A stretch of 64,000 nt of DNA from Phoenix dactylifera (Eukaryota; Streptophyta; Magnoliopsida; Arecales; Arecaceae): positions 856,843 through 920,842 of the forward strand of contig NC_052401.1 of NCBI RefSeq assembly GCF_009389715.1. The letters run 5' to 3'. The first letter of the stretch is position 1. Every line of letters starts with the position of its first letter. Below are positions 35,427 to 48,672 of the stretch, piece by piece. Under the pieces are notes generated by a model. The model worked only from the letters and a program-made list of their open reading frames with translations, did no database searches and was not told the origin of the DNA. The translations under genes and the position numbers were made by a program.

Positions 35427-37661
35427 AGTTCGTCAGCGTCAGCGAGGAAGGAGGAGAGGAGATGGGGGAAGGAAGCGAGTTTTCTTGAATAAGGTCTTGG
35501 AGATTTTGCGATTCAAGTCAGGATATATCACAGCATCGCGAGACTCTGCGACCTGAAAATTGAATTTAAAACAGATGACCGTTGGGTTCCCCCAACGGCT
35601 AGTGCTTTTAATCGGTGCGTCCGACGTTGTGAAGCCGAACCCGATGGCGATTCTGGTTCCGGTTCCAGCCCAAATCGAACCAAAGCCTTGCATGTCCCTA
35701 TAAGGTCACACCATGTCTTGATGCTGTTTTTTGTTCTCTAATCGACCAATCTCCTTGTCTGTGTTCAAATTGATGTTGATTTAGAAACTCGGTTGCACCT
35801 AAATGGCGTACTGGTGCATACAATTGGGAAAACCCATCAAAAGTTGGGTGAACATCAAATTGACATGCATCAAAGGAAAACATTTTCTCCTTGCATTACC
35901 AAGTGGTATGCAATTTGATTAATAATATGGCATGTTCTAAGTTCACCTATCTTTTTTGAATGTAATGTGGAGGAAGTAGGAGACTTCCCCAAATTTTATT
36001 AATAGTTTGAGTCAACCTCTCATTTCGATTCCTTCTTTTGTGTACTCTAATGTGTTTCTCACTCTTGCCGGACTTGATCATGGACCCAAGCGTGCAATGC
36101 AGCTCGAAACAAGTCTTTTTTTCTCCCTCCTTTCTCCACTAGTTGCAAGGGACCGAGCTTCTGTTCTTCGCTATATCCATTTGCTCTCAAGTCCATCATT
36201 CATGTCACATATTGGTCATAAATAATGATAAAAGGTAGGGATGCTCCTAAAATTGATGCCAATTTTTGAGCTCAGAAAATATATTTATAGCCACACTGAA
36301 TGAGATGTTCCAATTCGTGTTGCCAAACAACGAGGAGGGCTTGGCAGAGTTGCCACATATGAAATTGAGCATAATTTTGTAAAGAAATACATAGTTTTAT
36401 TTATTTAACAAAGGTTTGTACAAAATGAATTAATAACTTCTAAGAACACATAGCCTGGATACTTGTTTATAGTAAGACATGGAGCATCTAACTGTAAAAG
36501 TGATCCAAATTTCAAAACATGCAATAGCACGTAGGGTTTTTTATGTTTTTCTCTCAAGAAAAGCCATGAGGATTAGCTAAAAGTAAATATCAAAACCAGA
36601 AGAAGAAAGATAACAAAGTTTAGCATATGATAATGAATATGAATATAATATCCGTACAATTATAATGCCCTGATATGCACAGCCTCCTTGTGTTGCCCTT
36701 TATGTATTTCCTCAATTGACTACATGGAAATACTGACAATCTGAAAATTATATGGTAAATAATGGCATTGTTCTTTTCTCCAGCCAGTCGGTTGAGACAA
36801 GAACTCTGGCTTCTTTTCCATCTTCTTTGGGAATTGGGAGAGAAAAAGGAACACAAGAACCTGACAATTTCTTTCTTAGGCTCTTTTCGACTTAATGGTT
36901 CCTGTCTAATACCCTGGACCTCCCTGTAAGTCATTAGTTTCATCTTCTTCTACCCTATCTTGATCCAATTAAAGTTCATTTTCATGCATGTGTCGTTGCA
37001 ATTACGATAGCCTGACAAGAAGTCATCCATCCATGGCAACAAAATTCGTAACCATCTAAGATTTGTGGCTAAAAACATGCACCTTGGTGCAGTCCTAGCA
37101 TAATACAGAAATCTCACTGCAACAGTTATCTGAGACTTCTTTGTTATCAAAGCATTGATTTGGTGATTTGGTACAGCATGGCACTGTCCAAACAGAGATA
37201 AGTACTGGTAAAAATAAACAAAAATCATATCTAAACTATGTAAATGGGATGAGATTGAACCATATGAATTGAATACGTTATGCTTGTTTTTTCCCCAGCT
37301 CAATCAGTGCAGAGATTGCTGAAAGCCATCTATTAACATATGCATTACGCAATGGTTGTTCATCTATCATGTTTTCCAGCCAAGAGGACACAAATCAGAT
37401 GGCACCAAGCTTCTACATCAAGAACTGCAGAGCTCCTACTCTAGGAAACGAGGTTTGTCAGATTAAACACTTGAAACTGTCATTTTTTTAGCTGTGATAA
37501 ATGATCCCCATAAGTGTGTTTGATGAATTGAAGAGCTCCAGACTCCAGTGCTTAGACTGTATAGAATATTTGGCACATACAAATTGTCGCATCTTTATTT
37601 TAGTGGCACAAAGGCCATTTATGTAAATAATTTGGGAAAAAACATTTGAGAAGCAACATTC
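35427..37661. other. Intergenic, no gene recognised
   Basis: Holds the PS1-like promoter (right of 35,430) and AT-rich DNA. Short frames at 36620-37303 show no family features. The right end is the 3' flank of the I9-type gene. Confidence 0.5.
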
Positions 37662-38709
37662 TCAGGCAAGTCCTGCATGCCGAGGTCCCACAGGTGCATG
37701 CTGAGGTCCCACAGGTGCTGGAAAGAGGTTGTATTTCTTGTCGATCATGACCAGAAGAACACCAGGTTGCTCTGCAAAACAAGATCAATTCGAGCGAACA
37801 TGAGAAGGCGACTATGGATCGGTTCAAAGCACAGACAGAGAAAGAGGTCTAATGCGAACTAGCATAAAATGATTTCAAATCTAGAGCAAACTAACATGCT
37901 TATATTGCTACGTGCAATCCTACTTGCATTGTTCCGACTTCGTTCGGATGCTTGGCAAGTTCAGAGATGCCTCATAATTTGGGTTGTAAATTGCATAGAT
38001 CCAGATCCTGAATTATGTAATTTATTGGGTGTTTTTCTAACCACCAATAAGTCTTACCAGCTTTCTTGGTGGGTGGGTGTGAGACTGAAAAACAATTTTG
38101 GATATGTATAATTTCTTTGATGCAGTATAATTTCTTTGAAAGTATAAGAACATTTAACACACAAAATAATGATGGTTACAATGGTTAAATAGATTTAACA
38201 AGAAGAAATGCAGGAAAAAAGAAACAAAACCCACCCCTTCAGAGCAACAGATCCACTGTCATCCTCTTCCTTTTAATCAGATCCCATAATTTATAGACAA
38301 GATAACTTACTCGAAATCTCGAATGCCTGTTTTTGGGTGAGCCAGGCAGCGAAACCATAGGTGACAGTCTTGTAACTATAGATCAAGGCCTTCTTCGCAG
38401 CCTCGTTGCTTCAAGAGTTGACACCAGAAAAATCTCAGATGATGTCGAAATCCAGAATCCAACCCCTATACCTAAGTCTTAAACATAGAGTAGAATGAAG
38501 GGGGTCTCATGGACTGAGAGGAAAAATACTGACCTGCCAAGGGCAGCAGAGAGGGTTTTGAGGTAGGAGACCTCCAGCTGGATGCTTTCTGGCTTCTCGA
38601 CCACGACGATGTAGATGTCGGCGGTCATCGCCGCCTCATCCTTGGCCTTCAAAACAGAGAACAATGAGATTGAGAACAAGAAGAAGATGGTGAAGCGAGC
38701 TCCCTCCAT
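37662..38709 (-). CDS. Small secreted subtilisin propeptide-like (I9) protein, likely subtilase inhibitor
   Basis: Three coding exons, right to left: 38709-38534, 38408-38311, 37771-37662; 384 bases, 127 residues. N-terminal signal peptide MEGARFTIFFLFSISLFSVLKA. Then the I9 fold: ADIYIVVVEKPE, YLKTLSAALGSNEAAKKALI, SYKTVTYGFAAWLTQKQAFE and EISKQPGVLLVMIDKKYNLF. No protease domain follows, so it stands alone like Arabidopsis SPI-1, a propeptide-type inhibitor of subtilases. In the family the C-terminal tail of I9 occupies the enzyme's active site; here the end is a duplicated APVGPQH/APVGPRH plus AGLA, unlike the propeptide tails I know. It probably acts in the apoplast or secretory path; its target subtilase cannot be told. 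Splice phases agree at both junctions. Confidence 0.82.
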
Positions 38710-38770
38710 TTCTCAAGCAGCAGGCCTTTCCTCTTCTGTTTCCTGCGTACAATGACTCCACTTCTAACGG

Positions 38771-38781
38771 CTATATATATG
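38771..38781 (-). promoter_or_regulatory. TATA box of the I9-type gene
   Basis: Minus-strand 'gcatatatatag' about 60-70 bp before the start codon; a short leader would result. The position fits a core promoter. Confidence 0.5.
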
Positions 38782-39895
38782 CATGGGTTCGGTGTGGTCA
38801 CCGCAAAATGAACAGTAATAGATTGCCGTTGGCTCTGAAGTTATTCACCTTCCCTTTTCTTAATTCCAGCAGTTACTTTATTTCTTTGAATAACAGCTTG
38901 ATATTTAATAAGTCATAAAGTGGAATTATGAGGAAAATAAACCGGATGAAAGATAGGAGAGAGAAACATCTTCCCTCTCCAATGAATTCTCTCTCTCTCT
39001 CACTCCCTCATTCACTCGCAGGCACAGCCATTTCTTGCCATCCCCCAATTAAATCTAGCTGTTTCTGCTATTCTCTGGAATAAAGATATTAAACATAAGC
39101 TTTAATTATGATATTGTAACTTGAGGGAGTGGCATTTGCCGTTCTTGCGTTGTGCAATTACATCTTCATTTACTTCTCTACAAATGGCAGCGTGAGTTGT
39201 AACCGATCAAGCCTCTCTCTCTCTCTGTCATCATAGGTGATGAAATTCTACTAGAAATGAAAGAAGGAAAAGATACAAGATTTGTCTGCTCTTCTTCCAT
39301 GAAATCTATAGGAACTCTATTAGTTCAAGAGAATAGGGTGGAATAAACTAGAATAAATCCCCCTTATTCTGCTTTGTTTAGTCATTTGCTGGGATTTCAA
39401 AGAATAAATCTTCAATGGACATGAACATTAAATGGCATCCATTACAGAGATTGCAAGTCAAGGCTTATGTTATTACACAGAATTCAGTAGATTAGATGAT
39501 CCTGCGGGTGAATCCCATGCTTTTGGAGAAATGGTTTCATAAAAATATTTACAAGTATTTACCATTTTATAAAAATAAAATGACTGATCTTTTTTTTTTT
39601 TGCAAAATTAATTATTAAGAGGATTTGTTATGCAAAATTCATTTTCTCTAATCTTAGAATTTTTAATATATTATTTGTGCAATGAGCATGGATGCATGAC
39701 GGACATGGGGAAATATTTAAAGAAATGTGAACAAAAAAAATAATGGTTGTGATTTCGTTTAATAAATATATTATTAATTTTAGTTCACTTAATTTTCTGT
39801 TGTAATTTTTATTTATTAAATAAAAAATTAAACTTGCCAATACTTATAATCATTAAGTAGTAACTAGAGATGAAATCTCTCTATGTTGCTATTTA
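38782..39895. other. Intergenic, no gene seen
   Basis: Upstream flank of the I9-type gene, with CT-rich runs near 38990-39005 and 39210-39225 and AT-rich DNA after 39,530. Confidence 0.5.
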
Positions 39896-39906
39896 TATTA
39901 AATCTT

Positions 39907-40749
39907 GTTGTGGTTCAAATCTGGCCCGAGGGTGACCACGCCGGTGGGGCCGAGGGAGCCGCCGGTGCTGGAAAGGGGAAGACGGGAGCCACCTCCTACG
40001 CGACGGTCGCGGACCTGCACAAAGCCTCACCGGTGGAGTTTTGGTGAGGGCCCCCCGACATTCAAGTTAGAGTGGAGTTTAGTAGGCCCAGCCAAAAAAA
40101 GTTCCTTGGAAATTACCTGACCAAGCTATTTATAGCCTCGATAGAGTGGCCCAGGTGATGGAGGTACTATCAGTCCCCATCATGAGGAGGGTATGGCTTG
40201 AGCCGGACGGCGCGCAGCTCAGATTGATTGGTGACGTGTGGTACAACCCGTTCTTGAGAACGGTAGGGCGTTGACAGTCACAGCAGGGTATGGCCGGAGT
40301 AGTCAAGGTGCCGTCTGACTGCTGTTGGCCGGTTATGCAGACATGACACGGCAGTATGGTGGAGTACGGCCACGTAGGTGGGCGTAGGCCCGCACATAGA
40401 TGTGGTCGTTGACAAGGCCGAGCTCGTTAAGTAGTCGTGTCATGCGTTTGACAAGGTCTGCTTAGCGGATGCTGGGAATAGCTAGGTTTTCCGGGTTTCG
40501 AGATATGCTCGGGGAGCGCTCCAAGCTCGAGAACCGGAGCGTATGCCTGCATATCGCTGGGGTTGGTACCCCGAACTTAGCCGAGGCAGGTCGGCGATTG
40601 TCCGGAAGTATCCCGAACTTGGTCGGGGGAGTCGGTGAATGTCTGGAGTTGGTGGAGCTTTCGGCGGAGTTTCGAGGACGAGCTGGCTCTGGGCCGAGGT
40701 GAAGATTCATCCGCTTATTAGTTGTAGGCTGGACGATCCATTTTTCCTC
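39907..40749. mobile_element. GC-rich insertion flanked by 11-bp direct repeats
   Basis: This 843-bp block is much richer in G and C than the AT-rich DNA on both sides. TATTAAATCTT occurs immediately on each side (39896-39906 and 40750-40760), which looks like a target duplication. No coding motif seen. A long duplication would suit a Mutator-like or similar non-autonomous element; a solo LTR (5-bp duplication, start TGTTGTGG) is the alternative, though the right end lacks a clean CA. Confidence 0.5.
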
Positions 40750-40760
40750 TATTAAATCTT

Positions 40761-42106
40761 ATTCTAACAAAGTGAATTCATGGTAATTATCCAACTAAAT
40801 CTATTTTTACCTCTTAATGGGAATACTGCGTGCTGCAATGTGGAGGAAGAATTCAAAAAAGAGTCATCAGTGATGTGGCATGGAGGCCCTGAAAGAACCC
40901 ATAATTACTAAGCATCAGTAACATAGTAAGTTTTAGGAGGCTTTCATGGAGCCATTGCCTAAAGCCTCTTTATTTAGTAGTTCTACATAATTTGTGTTCA
41001 TGGTGAACCAAGGGATGCTCCCGGAGAAAATAATTTGATTTGTTGAAGGCCATTTTATTTGTCTTCAAATAGTTTTATGCTATGACAAACACATTGAGAC
41101 AAACAGTATGAGCATGTAATGGTTCTTGCAAAGGTTGGCTAGCCCACACCCTACTTGCAGCCTTGGCTCAAGTTTTAGGTCATCCAAGGCCCAACCATGT
41201 AATTAACAATTAACAGATTTGCTTAGCCATGAATTATCTCAATTCTTGCCCCTATGAGAAGGGCAGATAAAAGGAAAAGCACAGTGAGAAATCTCATCAG
41301 CAAGAACTTACAGGGGCTAAAAATACACCTTCACCAGCTAAACTGATCAACAAAGAAATTCTTTTGTACCTGTCTATGGTCGGCGGTGGAGATTAAAATA
41401 ATTTAAAAATTACCAAAATTAGATTAATGTGGAATCATATCTAATATTTCGTTAAACATGAATTATCTCAGTTCTTTTTCCTCAAGATAAACTGCTGAAT
41501 CATATCCTAGATTTGGTTATCTTGAGTTCTTCTTTTTTTATTTATTTTTTTGACAAATCGGATAAATTAAATCCTTCAAGTATAGATATATTCATAAGAA
41601 TCAGCAAATAAAAATATTTAACAATTGAACGGCAAGATTTGTCGAAGAATCTCATAATGTAAATCCAATGTGGTTGGTCGCATAGAGTTTGAGTTGTTCT
41701 TTAATTTCACTGCTCTTTTTAATCATGAAATGATGGGGCAATTTGGACAGATCATAGTTGCATTCATTTAATTTTTGAAACTTGGTCTAGTGGTAGAACC
41801 TTTATAATAATTTACCAGCCACTGCAGTAGTCTTGATGCCATGTTATGCCATGCAATACAAAATTATGATGTTTCTCTCCTTCTCCTCGCTCTTCTTATA
41901 TCCTCAAATTCATGGCAACTACAAACACAAACATGAGAAATCCTAACCCCAGCTCTTTATCCTAACCCATTGCTCACAAGTTGCGATCGCTATCCATGCG
42001 GCTGACGACCATCTATTTTTAAAAAGAATGTGTGGCCAATGACCAGCACGAATTGTTATCAAAGAAACCTCTAGAAACCAGGTACTAAAGATTTGTTCTT
42101 TGCTTC

Positions 42107-42143
<37 letters not shown>

Positions 42144-43076
42144 ATTATTCGGACTAATAAGACTATTCCTATTATGATATCCTTCGTGAATTGCGATAAA
42201 TATAAACAAGGAACGTCTTGGATCCAAAATTGAAGGATTTGAACCAAAATTTTCAGGAGAATTTGACACATAGTTTAAATGCAATAATTTGTTATTCAAA
42301 AAAAAAAAATATTGAATGAATAGATCGTAAATTCAAATTTTAAGATTTTGGTTTTTCTTTTTTTCTTCGAGGGAAAATACTAATCGCAGCAAGAATGAAA
42401 TTTCCACGATGACTGCAAAACCTTCCACAATCATCTAAGAATAAAAATGAAAATATATAGTTGAGCGCAATTTTAATACAATTTACATCAGGAATTTTTT
42501 TCCTTTTTTTTTGTGGGTGGGATAGGGGAGTCAATGTAAGAAGAAGTCCTGGTGATAGACAATAGCTGAGAGCCACGTCCGGAGCAACCACAAGTTGGGG
42601 AGGGAAGGAAAAGATCTACAAAATTATGACAGTGATGGAAGGCCATCTAAGTTTTTTTAGATCTTGAACCATAAAAATTAACATAACTTTTCCTTCCCTC
42701 TCTAGTCTCTATGAAGCACAAATGTGCAGCCATAAGACGTTAGCCCCCCCAGTTTCTCCTGCTAAGGTCCCATCTGAGGCTAATGGAACATCACCCATTT
42801 TTATGGACTAAAATTAAATGAACAAGAAGAAGTAAAACACAAACAAGAGCACGTAGACAAAGCTCCTTGCATAGCCTATCACCCAGCTACTACCTCTTTC
42901 CACCATTCAAATCCAGAGGCCAACCTCCACCTCACAATTCATATCCTTCTTCTGGCTCCGTACCACCTTAATAAACATAAATATACGCATAACTACTACC
43001 TTACACCCGAAGAGAATAATACTCAGCCTCCAAGGAGAAGAGCAGAGCACAAGGCCACAACTTTCTTGCTCTGCAA
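40761..43076. other. Intergenic with the aldolase promoter at its right end
   Basis: AT-rich, with an (AT)n run at 42113-42136. The last 150 bp before 43077 hold a TATA-like 'aaatata' near 42979 and an AG/C-rich leader, so the aldolase promoter likely lies here. No gene seen. Confidence 0.45.
42113..42136. repeat. (AT)n microsatellite
   Basis: About 12 TA units in intergenic DNA. Confidence 0.9.
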
Positions 43077-46000
43077 ATGGCCTCGGCTGCTCTCCTCAAG
43101 TCTTCCTTCCTTCCCAAAAAGTCTGAATGGCTCAACGCCCGCCCCTCATCGAGCGCTCAGCCCATGGCGGTCTCCTTCACCGTCCGTGCTGGCGCATACA
43201 CCGACGAGCTTGTCAAGACTGCAGTAAGCTAACTATTTTGTCTTTCCTTGTTCTATCAAATATCTAATACAAGTACTATAAAAATACTTGAAACAGTTGC
43301 CTGTGATGGAAGTATATGAAGTATTTGAGGCCATATATTATGATCTTGGGTCTTGATGCATTTTACCTTAAGATTCTTCACAAATTTGGGATTCCAAGTT
43401 TCCGTCATATCGAACTGACTTGTGATTCTGCTTATGAAACTGGTTGAAATCATAGGACTGAGATCTTTTACTTGACAATATCACTATTAGGCAGCATGGC
43501 TAAGTTCTTTGTTCCATAACTCCAGTTATGTTGTAGAGCTAGCTGATAAATGGAGCAACTTCCTATTAAGCCATATAAAAAAGATTAAGGCAGGATTAGC
43601 ACAAATTCGACCTCCACGATAACGTAGTCATATTAATAAAAGACTGATATTTGAGGCAGAAAATTTTCCTAATGCTATAATTTCTAGTGAGTCCAGACTG
43701 AGTGGGTTGCCATCTCGTTTCTGATGATGATTGATAGGTATAAGATGAAACAGTCATCTTGTTGGCAAGCCGGATTCGAAACCTGCAATCAGACTCAATT
43801 ATTTTGGACTGTAGATTTTCTGATTCTTACATTCCAGTTATGAAATTAAATGTCCTCAAAGAAATCAAATTCTGTTCACAGAAAACGATCGCATCACCAG
43901 GCAGAGGAATATTGGCCATGGATGAATCCAATGCCACCTGTGGTAAAAGGCTTGCATCAATTGGGATGGAGAACACTGAGGCCAATCGACAGGCTTATCG
44001 TACCCTCCTTGTCACAGCCCCTGGTCTGGGTCAATACATCTCTGGCGCCATCCTGTTCGAGGAAACACTGTATCAATCAACCACAGATGGGAAGAAGATG
44101 GTTGATGTTCTTGTGAAACAAAACATAATGCCAGGGATCAAGGTTGATAAGGTAAGCGATTTTTCCCAACACCATGTTCTTTTATGCATCGACGTGTTCA
44201 TCAGCATCACATTGCAAATTCAGCAGAAGCCTTAGCCAACTTGTTTCTAGTCATAAAAATACACTTCCCCCCCATTGCATTACAAAGTAGTAGAACATAA
44301 GTGGATTTCCAACTTCAGAAATCAGTGGAGATATTTCATTTGTTACATCTGAAAAGAATGAGACCTGATGCTTAATCATTAGAGCAAGTAATGGAAGAAT
44401 CTATAGAGCAAAGCTTTTGGCTCTGAACTTTTTTTCGAAAAAAAAGAAGGGGTGGAAACCCCATTACTCAAAAACAACAAAACAGGTCCATGCAGATTTG
44501 CATGAGCAGGTCTGGATCAGGATCATACTGCAACTTGTGCGTCTGCATGCGTTTGCCTTCGCTTGCGTCTTGTGCATATTCATGTGTGTGTTTAAGTGAT
44601 ATAGAAATATTAAGATTTGACCCTAAATTCACATAGCACACTTGTTATAAATGTGAGCAGGAGAGGTGAGAAATAAAAGGGAGAGCTTTAAAATCAAATT
44701 CTGTTTTCTGCTGATTGCCAGGGTCTTGTACCACTAGTTGGCTCAAATGATGAATCATGGTGCCAAGGATTGGACGGCCTTGCATCACGATGTGCAGCTT
44801 ACTACCAACAAGGAGCCCGCTTTGCCAAATGGTGAAATCTACTTAATGCCAATGTTTTTATTATATAAATGTTCTTCAGAGGCTTATCCTTGCCAATTGT
44901 CTTGCAGGCGTACAGTGGTCAGTATCCCAAATGGACCATCAGCTCTTGCAGTGAAGGAAGCTGCTTGGGGTTTGGCTCGATATGCAGCCATTGCTCAAGT
45001 AAATACTCTTTTCTTTGTTTAGAGTTCTTCAAAAATTACAAGGTGGATGAACTTAATGTGCAAACTACATTCTAGACACTTAAAACAGCTTGTAATTAGA
45101 GATCAGCACCCCATCGGAATTTTTTGCTCTATCAAAGCGTCGGACTCCTTTGGTTGCTTAATATATTACCAATCCATCTGAAAAGCAAGAATTACAGGAA
45201 ATGACCACAGGCAGGCACTGGTAAACATACACAGAAATCTCACCTCCTGAAATGAGGACTTTTTATCTTGTAATTCATCACATTGCAGTCAATTTCTTTC
45301 ATGAAGAAAAAAAAAATGTTTATGTAACTCCACGTTGTCGAATGAAAAAGGTGATCGATAGTTGCAGTTAACGAAAATGAATGGATATTGTGAACATAAA
45401 ATCAATTCAAATGTTGTGATTATGAAATCACCTGAATTATGTATCTAAAACTTCTGAGTAATCAGAGCATGGGATTATATGCTTCAGGATAATGGATTGG
45501 TTCCAATAGTTGAGCCGGAAATACTGCTGGATGGAGAACATGGAATTGAAAGGACCTTTGAGGTTGCGCAGAAAGTATGGGCCGAGGTCTTCTTCTACAT
45601 GGCGGAGAACAATGTCATGTATGAGGGCATCCTTCTCAAGCCAAGCATGATAACACCCGGAGCTGAATGCAAGGAGAAAGCCTCTCCAGAACAAGTGGCT
45701 GAGTACACCCTGAAGCTTCTCCACAGAAGAATTCCACCTTCTGTCCCTGGCATCATGGTACTCTCTCTTGAAAATTTATAGATCCTATGAAGGTTATCTT
45801 GTAAAAGTGATGATTAACTGATAAAGGAACCCAATACTCAAGATCTTTTTGATGTTTATGGCAAACAGTTCCTCTCTGGAGGCCAATCTGAAGTGGAGGC
45901 AACGCTGAACCTGAATGCCATGAACCAGAGCCCCAACCCATGGCATGTCTCCTTTTCTTACGCTAGAGCTCTTCAGAACACTTGCCTGAAAACATGGGGA

Positions 46001-46147
46001 GGAAGACCTGAGAATGTGAAGGCTGCCCAAGACACTCTCCTCGTCCGAGCCAAGGCCAACTCTCTTGCTCAGCTTGGAAAATACACAGGTGAGGGTGAGT
46101 CTGCAGAGGCTAAAGAGGGAATGTATGTCAAGAATTACAGCTATTAA
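43077..46147 (+). CDS. FBA: Fructose-bisphosphate aldolase, class I, chloroplast form
   Basis: Six exons: 43077-43223, 43882-44151, 44722-44831, 44908-44998, 45488-45757, 45869-46147; 1167 bases, 388 residues. Residues 1-38 are a Ser/Ala/Lys-rich plastid transit peptide ([15 protein letters not shown]...). The mature enzyme begins near [12 protein letters not shown]. Active-site parts: [24 protein letters not shown] (Glu215, Glu217) and the Schiff-base lysine 257 in [10 protein letters not shown]; the C-terminus ends KNYSY with the tyrosine family members need. It joins or splits fructose-1,6-bisphosphate (and sedoheptulose-1,7-bisphosphate) in the Calvin cycle in the stroma. Length and intron junctions fit the plastid clade. 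All residues looked for are present, so it should be active. Light regulation is expected for the family, not read from the sequence. Confidence 0.96.
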
Positions 46148-46962
46148 GATAGTAAGACCTTTCAGTCAGTGTAATAGAATTTGAGAATACTGCTATATTT
46201 ACAGCAAGAGGTGGTGAATGTAATCCATTATTCTGGATTATTAAGTCTGTATAATAGTAGAGTGGTATTAGGCCAAACCCACATTGATGGGATAAGTCCT
46301 GTTGGCTGTGGTTATTTGCTATTGCAGATCTTTCTTGAGATTGAGCAAAATTCTTAAAAGCAAACTCGTAGTGATAACATCGTAGAAGTTAGTAGAAGGA
46401 TGTTCAATTGGCTTGAGGTGTCCATTGTGCATATTCAATAAATCCAGAAGGATGAGACTTCATTAGAAAAGCAATCACCACTGAAACAATAATTTTTTAA
46501 CCATTGAGGTGATACATAAGACCAGTAAACGGAAGAAAAAAGAAGAGAAACAACTCAAATTTATTGCATAAACTATAAGAAAGCAATTGTTCCACCCATT
46601 ACTACCCAAGCTTATAATTCACTCTCTTTTTACTTTTTTTATGGTTCTTTATTGTGACTTCTTGGTACTCAAAATAAGTTCAAAAAGAAGGCTTACAATT
46701 CAACAACCAACCAGTAAGACACCTTTGAGACACAAACTTAATTCAGCCTGTACACAATTGAATCCAGAATCTCTTCTACATTCCCTCAACAAAGAAACCA
46801 AATGCTAGAAGGAAATGTCCATCATATCGGTGACCAAGATTTCCAAGATCACACACTCTGATTCTGCTCCACAAGGCCTGCACTGGAACTTCGGAAGTCC
46901 CTTGCCTGCTCAAAGAACAAACAGCAGCCAAGTTATCCTAAGTAGCCCAAAGTGTCCTTCAT
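46148..46962. other. Convergent 3' flanks of the aldolase and VOC genes
   Basis: The two genes converge here; the stretch holds both 3' UTRs and no further gene. Confidence 0.55.
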
Positions 46963-48439
46963 TTAGCAATACAGAGAAATTCTAGGACCAGTAAGAGAGG
47001 GATGCCTACCACCATAGAGAGAAGATAGGATAGGATCCTTTGGGTATGGGAACTTAAGTGGGAATGAAGAGAGTGGAAGCACAGGGAGGTTCTCACAGTT
47101 GCATATCTCCACCATATAACCATCTGGGTCATGGAAGAAGAGCTGATCAACCTGAATGGCACTGTCCTCAACCACTGCAGTCACATACTCAATGCTCATT
47201 TCTTTTAGTTTCCGCTTCAGAAGACTAATGTCTGAGCATTGAAAGGAGATGTGGTTGTCTTTGGGGTTTATGACACCCTTCTTCTTGGGGACATCATCCG
47301 GAGAGTTGCATTGCAGTAAATGGATGCCAACTCCATAGTTAAACAACCTGAAAATTTATGCACTTCTATATCAGTTAGGAGTATAATTGGTGGGTTATGC
47401 TTAATCTCATAATTTGCTGACTTCTATTTAAAAATTGCAAAGTTATAAATATCTGAACCTTAGAATCAGGGATCCATATTTTGCTACACTACATCTGCTC
47501 TATGGGGTACATAAGTGCTTGTACATAAACTTCCTTGATTAATAAAAACCGGGTGGCATCTTGCCTTCCTTATCCTCAAAAATAAACAAAAAAAAGCAAA
47601 AAGGACATCTGCTCAGGAGTTCTCTAGGCTAATTTAAGATGTAAACTTAATGTATTATAATGTTCATAAGCTTTCAAACAGTGAGAATACATGATCTTCT
47701 GCTGTAACTTTAAATGAAGTTTCATGGAAAATGCAAGAACTGGTGATCTGATCTCCTCCTAAAAGATAAGCTGAATTCTTGGGTTTACTTTCTCTTCTTT
47801 TTTTTCCCTCTCTTGCTTAAAGCTGTGTCTGTGACCTTTTCAGGTGCAAGTCGAAGCACATGAAGTGATACGTAGAACGATACGTATATTTATCTTTTAA
47901 AAAGGATGATGAGTAAAAAAAATAACAAGTTGGAGCTAAAACATGATTTGATCATCTAATAAGAATCCTTTTAGATGTAATGTAAAATCGAAGTAATGTC
48001 ATTTAACATGTTCTAGAAAGTAAAATGACTCTTTATTTTAAAACGCTTTCTAATTATTTATCAGGAAATCGTCAAAATTTTGAGATGAAACAATTCTTTA
48101 AAAGAATTTAAAAAAAAATATAATCAAAAGAAGAAGAAGAAGAAGAAGGAGAAGGATCAGAAGATCAAAATTGTCCAACAATGCCACATCAAACATGAAT
48201 TCTCTACGAGCACTGAAATTTTAATCCACAGGAGGTGGACTTGGAGCATTTCTATATTCTTACCAAGCACCGTGGAAGTTGAAGGAAGAGGGCCGCTTAA
48301 CACTCACGAACCCCAAGACCTCCTCATAGAACTTCACCGACCGGCTAACTGACCTGCAGACAAATGAAACATGGTTCAATGACATCAATGGCAGGGGTAA
48401 TGTTGCATTCACTTCCCCCTCGAAAATCTCCATCCCCAT
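46963..48439 (-). CDS. VOC-superfamily (glyoxalase I-like) protein
   Basis: Two coding exons, right to left: 48439-48264 and 47347-46963; 561 bases, 186 residues. The frame has a stop shortly upstream of the ATG at 48439, which sets the start. Vicinal-oxygen-chelate motifs: SLNHVSFVCRSV with FYEEVLGF, then GIHLLQC, NHISFQC and FHDPDGYMVEICNC. The usual metal ligands (His, His, Glu) are in place. It resembles the plant GLYI-like clade of At1g80160 rather than the two-domain glyoxalase I, so activity on methylglyoxal is uncertain. No transit peptide is seen; probably cytosolic. The C-terminal 35 residues (PLSSFPLKFPYPKDPIL onward) are unlike the parts I recognise. A DNA transposon begins 233 bp upstream of the start codon. 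Confidence 0.88.
47540..47595 (+). mobile_element. Short LINE-like 3' tail in the VOC intron
   Basis: AATAAAAACCGGGTGGCATC followed by an A-rich run, matching in pattern the tail at 24938-24975 on the other strand. Likely a 5'-truncated non-LTR insertion. Confidence 0.4.
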
Positions 48440-48669
48440 CTTCAATTGCTTCTCTATTACTTATTCTGATCTTGAAGCCTATGGATCTAAATTTCGCATG
48501 GATATCCCACATACTGCTTCTGTCTATATATAATCTCGAAATGATGCTCTTGGTTGCCACTCTAAACTCATGCCTCCCGCTCTACTAGCTCTGGTCCTTT
48601 GTCTGACGAACAAACAACGTGGAGAAAAAGGCCATGCCAACGAAAGAGAGAGGAAGCATGCCTTGGTAC

Positions 48670-48672
48670 TAA
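48670..48672. repeat. Target-site duplication TAA (left) of the PIF/Harbinger element
   Basis: TAA, matched at 54215-54217. A 3-bp TAA/TTA duplication is typical of PIF/Harbinger. Confidence 0.85.
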
